From assembly GCA_003562555.1 (NCBI GenBank), contig PWUO01000223.1:1-19476 (forward strand): a stretch of 19,476 nt of DNA, given 5' to 3'. The notes below the pieces were generated by a model. The model saw nothing but the letters and a program-made list of their open reading frames with translations, searched no databases and was not told the origin of the DNA. The position numbers and the translations under genes were made by a program. Origin of the DNA: Dehalococcoidia bacterium. Lineage in GTDB: Bacteria; Chloroflexota; Dehalococcoidia; GIF9; AB-539-J10. This document shows positions 7,615 to 15,045 of this stretch, one piece after another (positions within the stretch are counted from its first letter, which is position 1; each line of letters opens with the position of its first letter).

Positions 7615-8705
7615 TTGGTCTCGCTTCTGTCCCTGAGCACAGCCGGCAGGCCACCGGTGCCGCCCGCATGCTTCGCGATACGTGGAATGGTATAGACCAG
7701 TGAGTCGAATACCAGCCGGGGGATCACGTTGAGGTCGAGATCCTTTGCCGCCTCGTTGAGCTTCCAGATGTAGTCGCGTATCTGCTCGAGACTCAGGCGC
7801 TGAGCCTGTTCGTTCATGTCGTTGACATAGTCTATGTTGATCACGCTGTCGGCGCAACCGGTCTTGACCAGCATGAGGTCGCGCCACCATGTGGTCCATT
7901 GTTCAAGGGTCTCCCGCACGCTTCCGGGATCTCTGCGGTACTGGGCGTCCAGCTCTCGGGAGAAGTCAAATCGCGCCGCGTACGTCATCGATGGCAGTTG
8001 AATGGCTCCCTCCACCTGTGAGATTCGCTCCGACAGCAGTGAGTCATCCTTGAGAGCCTGCAGTGCCCAGCCAACACGTCCGAGCGAGATACGTGAGATC
8101 AGTTTCGCCTGCTCCGGCGGTGCGGTACATGCCTCGGAAAGGTGTCGTTCAAGCTGTGCCGCAGGCATGGTCTGAACGTCAATCCGTTGGCATCTGGACA
8201 CCACGGTCTCGAGAAGGCGATCCACATTCTCGGCCAGGAGCATCCACACGACCCTCGGTGGGGGCTCCTCCAGCACTTTGAGGATTCGATTCGCTGCGGC
8301 GTCGGTCATTCGATCCGCATGTTCGACCATCATCACCTTGAAGCGGCCCTCATACGGAGGGAGGGTGGAGGCGTGCTGGAGGTCTTCTATCTGTTCCGTC
8401 AGAATACGGGTGCGACGTCTTCTGCCTTCCTCTTCGACTTCGGTGTCTTCCGGTGTGCCGGAGTCGTCGAGCGTGATGTCGTGAATGTCCGCATGCTTGC
8501 CCTCAAGTATGCGGTTGCATGGGCGGCAGGTACCGCAGGGAGCCTCATTGGAGTCGCAATTGAGTGCGCATGCCAGATCAATCGCAAGGGTCCTCTTCCC
8601 TGTGTGTGCCGGCCCAAGGAAGAGGTACGCGTGATGGGTGCTTCCTTCGGCGACGCTTCGGGAGAGGTATTCGATAGTGCTCTTCTGTCCGATTGTGCGC
8701 CACAT
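7611..8705 (-). CDS. holB: DNA polymerase III delta' subunit
   Basis: The 364-aa clamp-loader subunit. The N-terminal AAA+ domain has a Walker A-like GPAHTGKRT (31-39), a four-cysteine zinc module (C50, C57, C60, C63), and the EHADRMTDAAANRILKVLEEPP block, which corresponds to the usual EAdkmtxxAxNaLLKxLEEPP. The SRC arginine-finger motif (VSRCQ) follows. A basic-acidic insertion (TEVEEEGRRRRTR) sits between the zinc module and the Walker B region. The remaining helical part resembles the C-terminal oligomerisation domain. ATG 8705 lies 2 nt after the lysA stop and the stop overlaps psp1 by 4 nt. The holB-psp1 pairing is common in Firmicutes and Chloroflexota, often with tmk; here lysA takes that place. 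Confidence 0.93.
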   Translation of the reverse strand: MWRTIGQKSTIEYLSRSVAEGSTHHAYLFLGPAHTGKRTLAIDLACALNCDSNEAPCGTCRPCNRILEGKHADIHDITLDDSGTPEDTEVEEEGRRRRTRILTEQIEDLQHASTLPPYEGRFKVMMVEHADRMTDAAANRILKVLEEPPPRVVWMLLAENVDRLLETVVSRCQRIDVQTMPAAQLERHLSEACTAPPEQAKLISRISLGRVGWALQALKDDSLLSERISQVEGAIQLPSMTYAARFDFSRELDAQYRRDPGSVRETLEQWTTWWRDLMLVKTGCADSVINIDYVNDMNEQAQRLSLEQIRDYIWKLNEAAKDLDLNVIPRLVFDSLVYTIPRIAKHAGGTGGLPAVLRDRSETK

Positions 8706-8707
8706 GT

Positions 8708-10039
8708 CTATGGAGTATCCAGTCGGTACAGGTCCTCCAGCGTCTCGCGTTGGCGTACGACGCGCGCCCTGCCACGTTCGACGAATACAATCGCAGGTCG
8801 CGTGGTCGCGTTGTAGTTGCTGGACATCGGTACACAGTACGCGCCGCACACCGGCACTGCAATCACATCTCCCGGGACGACCCGTGGCAACTGGATGTCT
8901 CTCACAAGTATATCACCGGACTCGCAGAGCTTACCTGCAATGGTGACTGTCTGCACGTCCGGCTCGGCGGCGCGGTTGGCCACCAGCGCCTCGTACCTTG
9001 CATCGTATAAGGGGGGGCGGATGTTGTCCGACATGCCGCCATCCACACACACGAACTTGCGTACTCCGGGCACCTCCTTGAGCGCGCCTACAGTGTAGAG
9101 TGCAACACCTGCCTGTGCGGATATCGCGCGACCCGGTTCTATAGTAAGTCGCGGTGGCATCAGGCTCTTCTTAAGAAGGAGATTGGAAAGTGTGCTGATA
9201 ATCGCGTCGGCGTACACGCCTGGACGCGGGTAGGCATCATCAACGGTATAAGACACAGGAAATCCCCCGCCAATGCTGAGTTCCACCATGTCAAAATCGT
9301 ACTTGCGCTTCATCTCCTGCGCGAATTCGAGTACGACCTGGAGTGCCGACTCAAAGGGCTCGGTCTCGGGAATCGGCGAGCCAAGGTGGAAATGCAGCCC
9401 CATAAGGTTCACTCCCTGCAGCGCAAGGGATTCCTCCAGTGCCTCCTCGGACTGACCGGTGCTCATCGGGAAGCCGAACTTGCTGTCAAGCACACCGGTC
9501 GTGGTGAACTTGTGCGTGTGTGGGTCGACGTTCGGAGTAAGTCTCAGCAGGATGTCCTGACGCATGTTGCGCTCACGGGCCAGGCGATCTACCAGTCGCA
9601 ATTCATGAAGATTGTCCACGACGACGCGGCCTATGTGGTGGTCCAGCGCCACCGAAAGCTCCTCCGGCAGTTTGTTGTTGCCGTGGAAATAGATGCGTTC
9701 TGGTGGGAAGCCCACTGACTGGGCGATTGAGAACTCGCCGAGCGATACCACGTCCAATCCGAGACCCTGCTCCATTATCAGCTTCGCCATGGCCTGATTG
9801 AGAAACGCCTTGGCGGCGTAGCACACCAGGGTATCGGGGTAGCGTCCGCCGAAACGTTCGACGAACTCTTTACACTGATGTCGCAGCATTCGCTCGTCGT
9901 ATACGTAGAGGGGCGTTCCATACTCTTTCGCCAGGTCGTACGCGTCGCATCCGCCGATCGTGAGATGCCCTGCGGCGTTTACGCTCGCGTCCTTCGGAAA
10001 GAGAGGTAGTCTGCGTATGCGTTCAATAGGTGTCGTCAT
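8708..10039 (-). CDS. lysA: Diaminopimelate decarboxylase
   Basis: A 443-aa PLP enzyme for the last step of lysine synthesis (meso-diaminopimelate to L-lysine plus CO2). The PLP lysine is K77 in YAAKAF. The barrel carries HFHLGSP (216-222), GGGFPVSY (257-264) and EPGRA (301-305). In the C-terminal domain are the catalytic cysteine in CESGD (C372), DGGMSDNIRP (333-342) and AYCVPMSSNYN (400-410). Length and motif order are normal. The ATG has no ribosome site of the usual kind: a promoter-like pair places transcription start at or next to the ATG, so translation may be leaderless. holB follows after 2 nt. Confidence 0.96.
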   Translation of the reverse strand: MTTPIERIRRLPLFPKDASVNAAGHLTIGGCDAYDLAKEYGTPLYVYDERMLRHQCKEFVERFGGRYPDTLVCYAAKAFLNQAMAKLIMEQGLGLDVVSLGEFSIAQSVGFPPERIYFHGNNKLPEELSVALDHHIGRVVVDNLHELRLVDRLARERNMRQDILLRLTPNVDPHTHKFTTTGVLDSKFGFPMSTGQSEEALEESLALQGVNLMGLHFHLGSPIPETEPFESALQVVLEFAQEMKRKYDFDMVELSIGGGFPVSYTVDDAYPRPGVYADAIISTLSNLLLKKSLMPPRLTIEPGRAISAQAGVALYTVGALKEVPGVRKFVCVDGGMSDNIRPPLYDARYEALVANRAAEPDVQTVTIAGKLCESGDILVRDIQLPRVVPGDVIAVPVCGAYCVPMSSNYNATTRPAIVFVERGRARVVRQRETLEDLYRLDTP

Positions 10040-10045
10040 GTGCAG

Positions 10046-10077
10046 ATGGTACCGTTGACCGCCGTCATCGTCAACGG
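10046..10077 (-). promoter_or_regulatory. Candidate lysA promoter overlapped by an inverted repeat
   Basis: On the - strand TTGACG (10074-10069) and TACCAT (10051-10046) are 17 nt apart. The -10 ends 6 nt before the lysA ATG, so the message could begin at the start codon. A perfect 8-bp inverted repeat CCGTTGAC / GTCAACGG (10052-10059 and 10070-10077) spans the -35 box and the spacer, where a repressor could bind. No T-run follows, so it is unlikely to be a terminator. Confidence 0.45.
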
Positions 10078-10206
10078 CATCGTGATGGGCTACCCTTGCA
10101 CCGAAGTGCCATCACCGGCCCTCGTGCAGCCTGAAGAATCGGGTGAGTTGCTGCCGGTAGCTCCGGCAAGTGCGTCACAGTATTTCTTGACTACAGGAGC
10201 ACGCTT

Positions 10207-10689
10207 CTAGTCCACGATCTGGAAGCCCGTCGCGGGATGCAATACCGCGTCGTTCGGCGCTTCCATCAGTTCCATTGTGATGCCGTCCGGCCCCCTGAAA
10301 TAGCTCATGCCCCATCCCTTAAGCGCGCCGTCCCTGGCCCATTGTGGTGGACTTACGAAGTGAACGCCATTGTCCTTCAGTTGGTGGTATGTCCTGTCGA
10401 TGTCGTCGACGGTGAACGCGAGGTGTGCTACTCCGGTGTTGCAGGTGGATAGGTCGATCTTCTTTCCTCTAGGCGAGAGGTATTCAACCAATTCTATGTT
10501 GCCGTTGTCCGGGAGTGTGATGTTCGAGATCCTCATCTTGAGACCCGGAAAGCCGACGATCCGCTCGACTCGTTCTCCGCTTACCTCACGTACCGCAGTT
10601 GCCTCGAGCCCGAGCTTGTTCACGAAGAACTCACGGGCCTTTTCCACATCGCTCACGGTGTAACTCACATGCTGGATGCCTGTAATCAT
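10207..10689 (-). CDS. VOC/glyoxalase-family protein, methylmalonyl-CoA epimerase-like
   Basis: A 160-aa protein made of two βαβββ modules typical of the vicinal-oxygen-chelate fold. The metal ligands expected for this fold are present: H7 (IQHVSYTVSD), E66 (NIELVEY), H89 (VAHLAFTVDD) and E140 (PDGITMELME). The FYDG/GPDG turn and the KAREFFVNKLGL helix fit the methylmalonyl-CoA epimerase and glyoxalase I groups. The longer second module (WARDGALKGWGM) is more like lactoylglutathione-lyase-type or dioxygenase relatives, so the substrate is open. The ATG has a good ribosome site (GGAGGA, about 6 nt away). It is a single gene, divergent from the methyltransferase and 167 nt upstream of lysA. Confidence 0.85.
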   Translation of the reverse strand: MITGIQHVSYTVSDVEKAREFFVNKLGLEATAVREVSGERVERIVGFPGLKMRISNITLPDNGNIELVEYLSPRGKKIDLSTCNTGVAHLAFTVDDIDRTYHQLKDNGVHFVSPPQWARDGALKGWGMSYFRGPDGITMELMEAPNDAVLHPATGFQIVD

Positions 10690-10735
10690 TCCGTTTCCTC
10701 CGCGTCATACCGCATTCGCCTGCAGTACGGCAATC

Positions 10736-10741
10736 ACTCTA
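10736..10741 (-). promoter_or_regulatory. Candidate extended -10 of the VOC gene
   Basis: The - strand reads TGCTAGAGT with TAGAGT at 10741-10736, about 47 nt upstream of the ATG. It resembles the extended -10 of the HNH gene. I see no good -35 box. Confidence 0.3.
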
Positions 10742-10797
10742 GCATAAGATGTGTGCGGACGAGATATGTGCGATTCACTTGCTTACCTCTGATGGTG

Positions 10798-10826
10798 TTG
10801 ACCCCCTGGGGATGCTGTGGTAAGGT
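10798..10826 (+). promoter_or_regulatory. Candidate promoter of the methyltransferase gene
   Basis: TTGACC (10798-10803) and TAAGGT (10821-10826) lie 17 nt apart, with TG at 10818-10819 forming an extended -10. Transcription from about 10833 would give a leader of roughly 127 nt. Confidence 0.4.
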
Positions 10827-10926
10827 GCCACAGGCCGCATCTGGCCGGTCGATCATCCTTTCCATCGCTCATGTCCTCAACCGTGTGGATCGTTTGAATT
10901 TGCCATGGCCGGGCGGCATGCATCTC

Positions 10927-10943
10927 GCAGGCGTTTCGCCTGC
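10927..10943 (+). other. Hairpin just before the methyltransferase ribosome site
   Basis: GCAGGCG-TTT-CGCCTGC is a perfect 7-bp stem with a 3-nt loop. It ends 3 nt before TAAGGAGG (10947-10954). In the message it would sit next to the ribosome site and could affect translation or mRNA stability. No T-run follows within the leader, so termination is unlikely. Confidence 0.5.
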
Positions 10944-10959
10944 TCATAAGGAGGACAGC

Positions 10960-11589
10960 ATGTCGGATGCAGAGAACAGAGTTCAGTGGGTCTACAGCTC
11001 ACCGGACAACGAGGAGCTTCGACGCCGTTACGATGTATGGGCCAGGGAGTATGATGGCGACCTCGAACGGGATTTTGGGTGGCAGGGTCCTTCATTGGCA
11101 GTTGATTACCTTGCCAGGCACGTAGCAAGTACCGCGGCAATCCTTGATGCTGGTGCGGGGACGGGGCTTGTCGGTGTCGAGCTTCAGAAACGTGGGTATG
11201 AGAACCTCGTCGGAATGGATATGTCGGAAGGAATGCTTGACGAAGCTCGAAAGAAGCGAGTATATCGTCAGCTTGACCAAATGATACTTGGTGAACCGTT
11301 GGCATATCGCGACGGCGAGTTCGATGCGGTGATAAGCGTTGGCGTGCTCACCCTCGGTCATGCGCCCGCAAGTTCGCTTGACGAACTGGTACGTATTACA
11401 CGGGCAGGTGGCTACATCGTGTTCAGTCTCCGTCCGGACATTTACATGGAGGGCGGTTTCATACAGAAGCAGACCTCTTTGGAGGATTCGGGGGCCTGGA
11501 AACTCGTGGAAGTGTCCCCAAAGGTGAAGATATTGCCGAAGGGTGAACCCGAAGTGGAGCACCAGGTCTGGGTCTATGAGGTTATCTGA
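10960..11589 (+). CDS. Class I SAM-dependent methyltransferase
   Basis: A 209-aa single-domain methyltransferase. Motif I is ILDAGAGTGLVG, followed by an acidic strand end in VGMDMSEGML (motif II) and by FDAVISVGVLTLGHAP (motif IV region) and LVRITRAGGYIVFSL (motif V/VI). The N-terminal RRRYDVWAREYDGDLE matches the Williams-Beuren/WBSCR27-like group of small-molecule methyltransferases. The substrate is unknown. ATG 10960 has TAAGGAGG 5 nt upstream; the open frame from 10669 is non-coding leader. The next gene on the same strand begins 61 nt after the stop and is probably in the same transcript. Confidence 0.9.
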   Translation: MSDAENRVQWVYSSPDNEELRRRYDVWAREYDGDLERDFGWQGPSLAVDYLARHVASTAAILDAGAGTGLVGVELQKRGYENLVGMDMSEGMLDEARKKRVYRQLDQMILGEPLAYRDGEFDAVISVGVLTLGHAPASSLDELVRITRAGGYIVFSLRPDIYMEGGFIQKQTSLEDSGAWKLVEVSPKVKILPKGEPEVEHQVWVYEVI

Positions 11590-11650
11590 CTGCATGTCGC
11601 TGCTGTCGTTACATAATCGGCAGAGATGACAGGTAAAGGAGGATTGACGG

Positions 11651-12169
11651 ATGCCCACTGATGCGGCAGGAGAAGCATTGCTTGAACGCGTCGAAATGGA
11701 AGGTGCGCAGCTGCAGCGTGAATTGCATGCCTGTGCCAGGTGTGCACTGCTCGCTGTGGGCAGAAACCTCGATCTGGCGCAAGATGATTGTCTCGAGGTT
11801 GCTTTGAAAACGGCGATACCTTTGAGTGGTGGAATTGCGGGCACGCGGAATCAGTGCGGCGCACTGATCGGAGGTGTCATGGCCATCGGGCTGGGATTGG
11901 TGCAGTATGATGCCCGAACGGCGAATCCGGAGGCTCGAAAACCGGTGATGGCGACGGCGAAGGGGTTCTATCGCTGGTTTGAGCGGGAGTTCGGCCATGC
12001 GGACTGTTATGACATTCGTGAGATTCATCTGGGGCGGTTCTTCGACATGGCTGACCCCGAGGAGACGCGGAAATTCGAGGCTGCAGGAGGCTATGAACTC
12101 TGCGCGGGCGTGGTTGGCAAGGCGGCACGCAAGGCCGCGGAACTGATACTTGAAACCCGGAAGACATGA
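11651..12169 (+). CDS. C_GCAxxG_C_C family redox-type protein
   Basis: A 172-aa protein of the family named for its cysteine pattern. C47 (DDCLEVA), C69 in TRNQCGALIGG (the CGAxxG core), C119 (ADCYDI) and C151 (YELCAGVVG) follow the expected order. An extra C28/C31 pair lies in the first helix, within HACARCALLAVG. Family members occur mostly in anaerobes and are thought to bind a metal or cofactor, but no biochemical role is firmly known to me. The ATG has AAAGGAGG at 11635-11642, 8 nt upstream. It follows the methyltransferase by 61 nt; a shared small-molecule or metal role is only a guess. The C-terminus (GKAARKAAELIL) is a typical final helix. Confidence 0.85.
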   Translation: MPTDAAGEALLERVEMEGAQLQRELHACARCALLAVGRNLDLAQDDCLEVALKTAIPLSGGIAGTRNQCGALIGGVMAIGLGLVQYDARTANPEARKPVMATAKGFYRWFEREFGHADCYDIREIHLGRFFDMADPEETRKFEAAGGYELCAGVVGKAARKAAELILETRKT

Positions 12170-12239
12170 AGGACCTGGCGTGGGACGTTCTTTCGCGTGG
12201 TCGTCGGTGCGTGTGACAGCGACTCGTTGACTGGAGCAC

Positions 12240-12866
12240 TCACGCAGGGCAGGGCGCAATCTCCACTCTGTTGCGTCCCATCGCCTTGGCTCGATAGAGG
12301 GCTGCGTCGGCGCGTGAGACGATGAGGTCTTCATCATCTGTTGAACAGTGCTCCGCAACCCCTATGCTGACCGTCAACCGGAATGTACCGGAGGCAGGGT
12401 CAGACATCGGGGTTCCTTCAATCGAAGCCCTGATGCGCTCCCCCATCACGGCGGCACCGGTGGCATCGGTGGATGGCAGTATCACCAGGAACTCTTCCCC
12501 TCCATAGCGGCCTGCGAAGTCCGTCTGGCGTATGCTGCGTCGCAGCACACTCGACACGTCGGACAAAACGCGGTCGCCAGCACGATGGCCCCGCATGTCG
12601 TTCACTTCCTTGAAGTGATCGATGTCGAGCATGGCGATGGTCAGCCTCTCCTTGTAGCGCTGCACGTGGATCAGCCACTCGCCCAGCTTCTCCAAAATGG
12701 CATGCCGGTTGAGCAGTCCCGTCAGGGCATCGTAATAGGCCAACCTCTCCAGTTCATGGTTCTTCTTCTCAAGCTCACGCTGCATGGTGAGCAGTTGGTT
12801 GTTGAGCTTGGTCAGCTCGGCGTAGACGTCGTGTGGACTGCTGTGTCCGGAGGCAGGGGTACTCAT
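12240..12866 (-). CDS. Diguanylate cyclase (GGDEF domain)
   Basis: A 208-aa enzyme predicted to make c-di-GMP from two GTP. Residues ~15-46 form a coiled-coil-like helix (LTKLNNQLLTMQRELEKKNHELERLAYYD) ending in the usual DALTGLLNR entry (46-54). The active site is GGEEF at 122-126. A product-inhibition I-site RQTD (113-116) lies five residues upstream, so feedback control is likely. LDIDHFKEVND (80-90) supplies the metal-binding aspartate. There is no sensor or membrane domain; input probably comes through the coiled coil from a partner. The gene starts 15 nt after the B12-binding protein on the same strand, without a clear ribosome site, suggesting coupling. Confidence 0.93.
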   Translation of the reverse strand: MSTPASGHSSPHDVYAELTKLNNQLLTMQRELEKKNHELERLAYYDALTGLLNRHAILEKLGEWLIHVQRYKERLTIAMLDIDHFKEVNDMRGHRAGDRVLSDVSSVLRRSIRQTDFAGRYGGEEFLVILPSTDATGAAVMGERIRASIEGTPMSDPASGTFRLTVSIGVAEHCSTDDEDLIVSRADAALYRAKAMGRNRVEIAPCPA

Positions 12867-12881
12867 CGGCCAACAGTATAC

Positions 12882-13946
12882 TTACTCAATGCCGAGGATG
12901 CCATGCGCTTTCTTGAGCGCTGTGAGCGCGTCAACTTCGCAGATATCCGCACCCATTCTGCTGCAGAGCCCTGGAGCGGTCATGAACGGTCGTCCCCCGA
13001 GCATTATTCTGGTCGTCCGGCCATGCTTTGATTCACGAATGCGTGCGACTAGCTCTCGAGTACGATTCAGGTGAGACACCAGCGTGGTTGAGATGGCAAC
13101 GACGTCAGGAGAATACCGGTCCAGTGTGGAGAGCATCGCCTCGGTGGGAACGTTCGCGCCCAGATAGTGCGTGTCCCATCCGTGTAGTTCGAAGATGTCG
13201 GCTACCATTCGTGCTCCCAGTTCGTGCATCTCGTCACCTACGCACGCGGAGACTAGTCTGTGCTGGCCCTTCTGTGTACTGAAGATATGGCCGTATAGCT
13301 GTGACATGATGAGTTGGGTAGCCGCGGTGCAGTAGTGCTCTTCAGCCACGCTGACCTGATTCATCTGCCAGAGACGTCCGATTTCCCACTGGCAGGGCTG
13401 GAACACGTGGAGATAGATGTCGTCCACGATCACTCCCGCGCTCAACGCCTCGCCTATGACGAACGCTGCCGCCGTTCGATCCCCTCGAAGCAGTTCGTCA
13501 AGGTATCTTCTGGCGAGTTGACCGTGGGGGTGATCTTCGCTTACGAACGGGTCAACAGACTTTGGAGCAAGGGGGAGGTAGTCCATTGCCTCTTTGATGA
13601 TGGGCAGCAGCACGGAGGCGTGCTCGGGCTCAAGACTCTGTTCGATCAGTTCATAGGTGCACCTGAGCGTGCCGGAGAGTCCCTCATCGGGGAGTCCAAG
13701 GTGGTGGAACAACACCTTGGCCCAAGAGATGTAGTCGACGAACAGTGCGGACTCATTGACGCTGGTCGCGTCGGCAAGCATGTCGAGATGATATAGGGCA
13801 TCGCGCACCGCGATGTCGCGGCCCCGGTCGCCGTAGGGTTCCCAGAGTTTGGGCTGGCGGGAATACTGTCGCGCCACGATGGCTTCGGCAAGTGCGTCAC
13901 TGTGTCGACGCAGTTCGTCGCCTGCATGTGTCGACACGTCGAACAT
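12882..13946 (-). CDS. Cobalamin-binding sensor protein with CarH-like W-x9-E-H motif
   Basis: A 354-aa soluble protein. Residues 1 to ~125 form an unnamed helical domain (RQPKLWEPYGDRGRD, YHLDMLADA). Residues ~140-220 are the helical B12-binding-2 cap and ~230-350 the Rossmann-like B12 domain, with ExHxxG at 239-244 (H241 as expected lower ligand) and GGRPF near 317. The cap has W193-x9-E203-H204, the pattern that in CarH covers the upper face of adenosylcobalamin and supports light sensing. There is no MerR DNA-binding domain and no methyltransferase partner. The ATG at 13946 is favoured because AGGGGTGAG lies just upstream; a GTG at 13955 is the alternative. The GGDEF gene 15 nt downstream is the likely output. 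Confidence 0.88.
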   Translation of the reverse strand: MFDVSTHAGDELRRHSDALAEAIVARQYSRQPKLWEPYGDRGRDIAVRDALYHLDMLADATSVNESALFVDYISWAKVLFHHLGLPDEGLSGTLRCTYELIEQSLEPEHASVLLPIIKEAMDYLPLAPKSVDPFVSEDHPHGQLARRYLDELLRGDRTAAAFVIGEALSAGVIVDDIYLHVFQPCQWEIGRLWQMNQVSVAEEHYCTAATQLIMSQLYGHIFSTQKGQHRLVSACVGDEMHELGARMVADIFELHGWDTHYLGANVPTEAMLSTLDRYSPDVVAISTTLVSHLNRTRELVARIRESKHGRTTRIMLGGRPFMTAPGLCSRMGADICEVDALTALKKAHGILGIE

Positions 13947-14232
13947 GATACTCACCCCTGGTCTTCGTGACGCGACAGCGCAACAAAGGAGGCAAACTGA
14001 TCTAATACTACACCGTCAGGTCGCTGTCTGCCAGTGTTCTACCGGATTTCGAGTCGAACCAAGTGCTCCGTGACACTGTGGTCGTGGTACTTGGCCGAAC
14101 GTCCGAGGCACGGGGTTCCGGCGAATGCGGCGGGACGGGGAAGGCTGACATCGGTAAGTGAGGATGTGGTTGACGCTGCCGGTCCTGCCGCGGCGGCTAT
14201 GGTGAAGTCGCCTGCGCGTGTTCTATCAATAG
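13947..14232. other. Intergenic region upstream of the B12-GGDEF pair
   Basis: About 286 nt with no convincing gene. It should hold the promoter of the B12 gene and the end of the sigma operon, but I find only a weak -10-like TAGTAT on the - strand near 14010. A long hairpin is visible on the + strand (arms 14059-14067 and 14086-14094, nine pairs including two G-U). A + strand AAAGGAGG at 13985-13992 has no start codon after it. Confidence 0.5.
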
Positions 14233-15045
14233 TTAATCCAGTTTCAGTTCACTCTGGTCATCGTCCGGCACCCAAACTGCTGGCCTGCCGCCAGCCCACT
14301 CCGGACGTGCTGCCCACTGATTCGTGGCGTTGCCCTGATTATCCGAGTCGTCTCCCGCCCAGTCGGGTCTTCCGGCCCACTCCGGGCGGTGTGCCCAGGC
14401 GTGTGGTCCCTGCTGAATTCGGTCTCTCGTGTGCTTCAGCAGGCGGAACTGCTGCGACACACCACTTTGACTTGCCTGTGGCTTCAGAATGTACTGCCCG
14501 CTGTTGCCAGCACGGATCACCGCGATGTCATAAACGAAGTTCGTGAGTTCTCCCTCCGTCGGCTCTCCGACCGTGAATCTCATGTCCAGCTGTAGCATGC
14601 CCGATGGAAGCTTCACCAACGCTTCATTTGTGTCAAGGAGTCGGCCCGTGACCTCGTCTACGTGCAGGAAGACCCTGGAATACTCTCCTGCAGGAAGATA
14701 CCCTTCCCAGAGTGCAACTGCGTTCTCATCCAGCAACTCGACGAGATTGACGGAAATGACGGGGTCAAGGGTTAACGTCCTATCCTCACCGTCATTCCCC
14801 GCCGGAACAAACCCTATAGTGGATATGGTCACCCAGAGTTCCGCAAAATCTCCGATCGCGTTGGGCTCGTCGGAGATAAGGAGTCGGAAATTCGCGCCAA
14901 CGGCGTCTTCCAGTGCGCCCTCCACCACACTGCCTTGTTGAATGTCGCCTTGTGATGGAATGCCGGGCGGATAGGTCGAACTGCACCCGAAGAGTGGCAG
15001 AGCGACCATTACCGGGATCAGAATTGTGGCCAACGCTCTGTTCAT
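14233..15045 (-). CDS. DUF4382 lipoprotein with Trp-Ala hexapeptide tail
   Basis: A 270-aa predicted lipoprotein. The signal peptide (residues 1-20, MNRALATILIPVMVALPLFG) ends in a lipobox with C21. A DUF4382 domain covers about 53-190 (LLISDEPNAIGDFAELWVTI, then ALWEGYLPAGEYSRVFLHV), a predicted β-sandwich found in many secreted bacterial proteins. The tail has WA-x-RP units: W217, W223 and W229, then W244 and W250, each six residues apart. The ATG directly abuts the stop of the anti-sigma-like gene and has AAGGAGGA a few nt upstream. Its DUF4382 domain is clearly paralogous to the one in that gene. Function is unknown; it could be the surface partner or target of the sigma pathway. Confidence 0.85.
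   Translation of the reverse strand: MNRALATILIPVMVALPLFGCSSTYPPGIPSQGDIQQGSVVEGALEDAVGANFRLLISDEPNAIGDFAELWVTISTIGFVPAGNDGEDRTLTLDPVISVNLVELLDENAVALWEGYLPAGEYSRVFLHVDEVTGRLLDTNEALVKLPSGMLQLDMRFTVGEPTEGELTNFVYDIAVIRAGNSGQYILKPQASQSGVSQQFRLLKHTRDRIQQGPHAWAHRPEWAGRPDWAGDDSDNQGNATNQWAARPEWAGGRPAVWVPDDDQSELKLD

Noticed and set aside
10152..10168. Hairpin TGCCGG-TAGCT-CCGGCA after the VOC gene
   Set aside because: The stem is only 6 bp and no T-run follows on the - strand, so I do not call it a terminator.
13985..13992. Strong AAAGGAGG on the + strand
   Set aside because: No start codon or open frame follows at a usable distance.
14041..14060. A tRNA T-arm-like GGTTCGA on the - strand
   Set aside because: The matching stem, acceptor and anticodon arms are absent, so it is not a tRNA.
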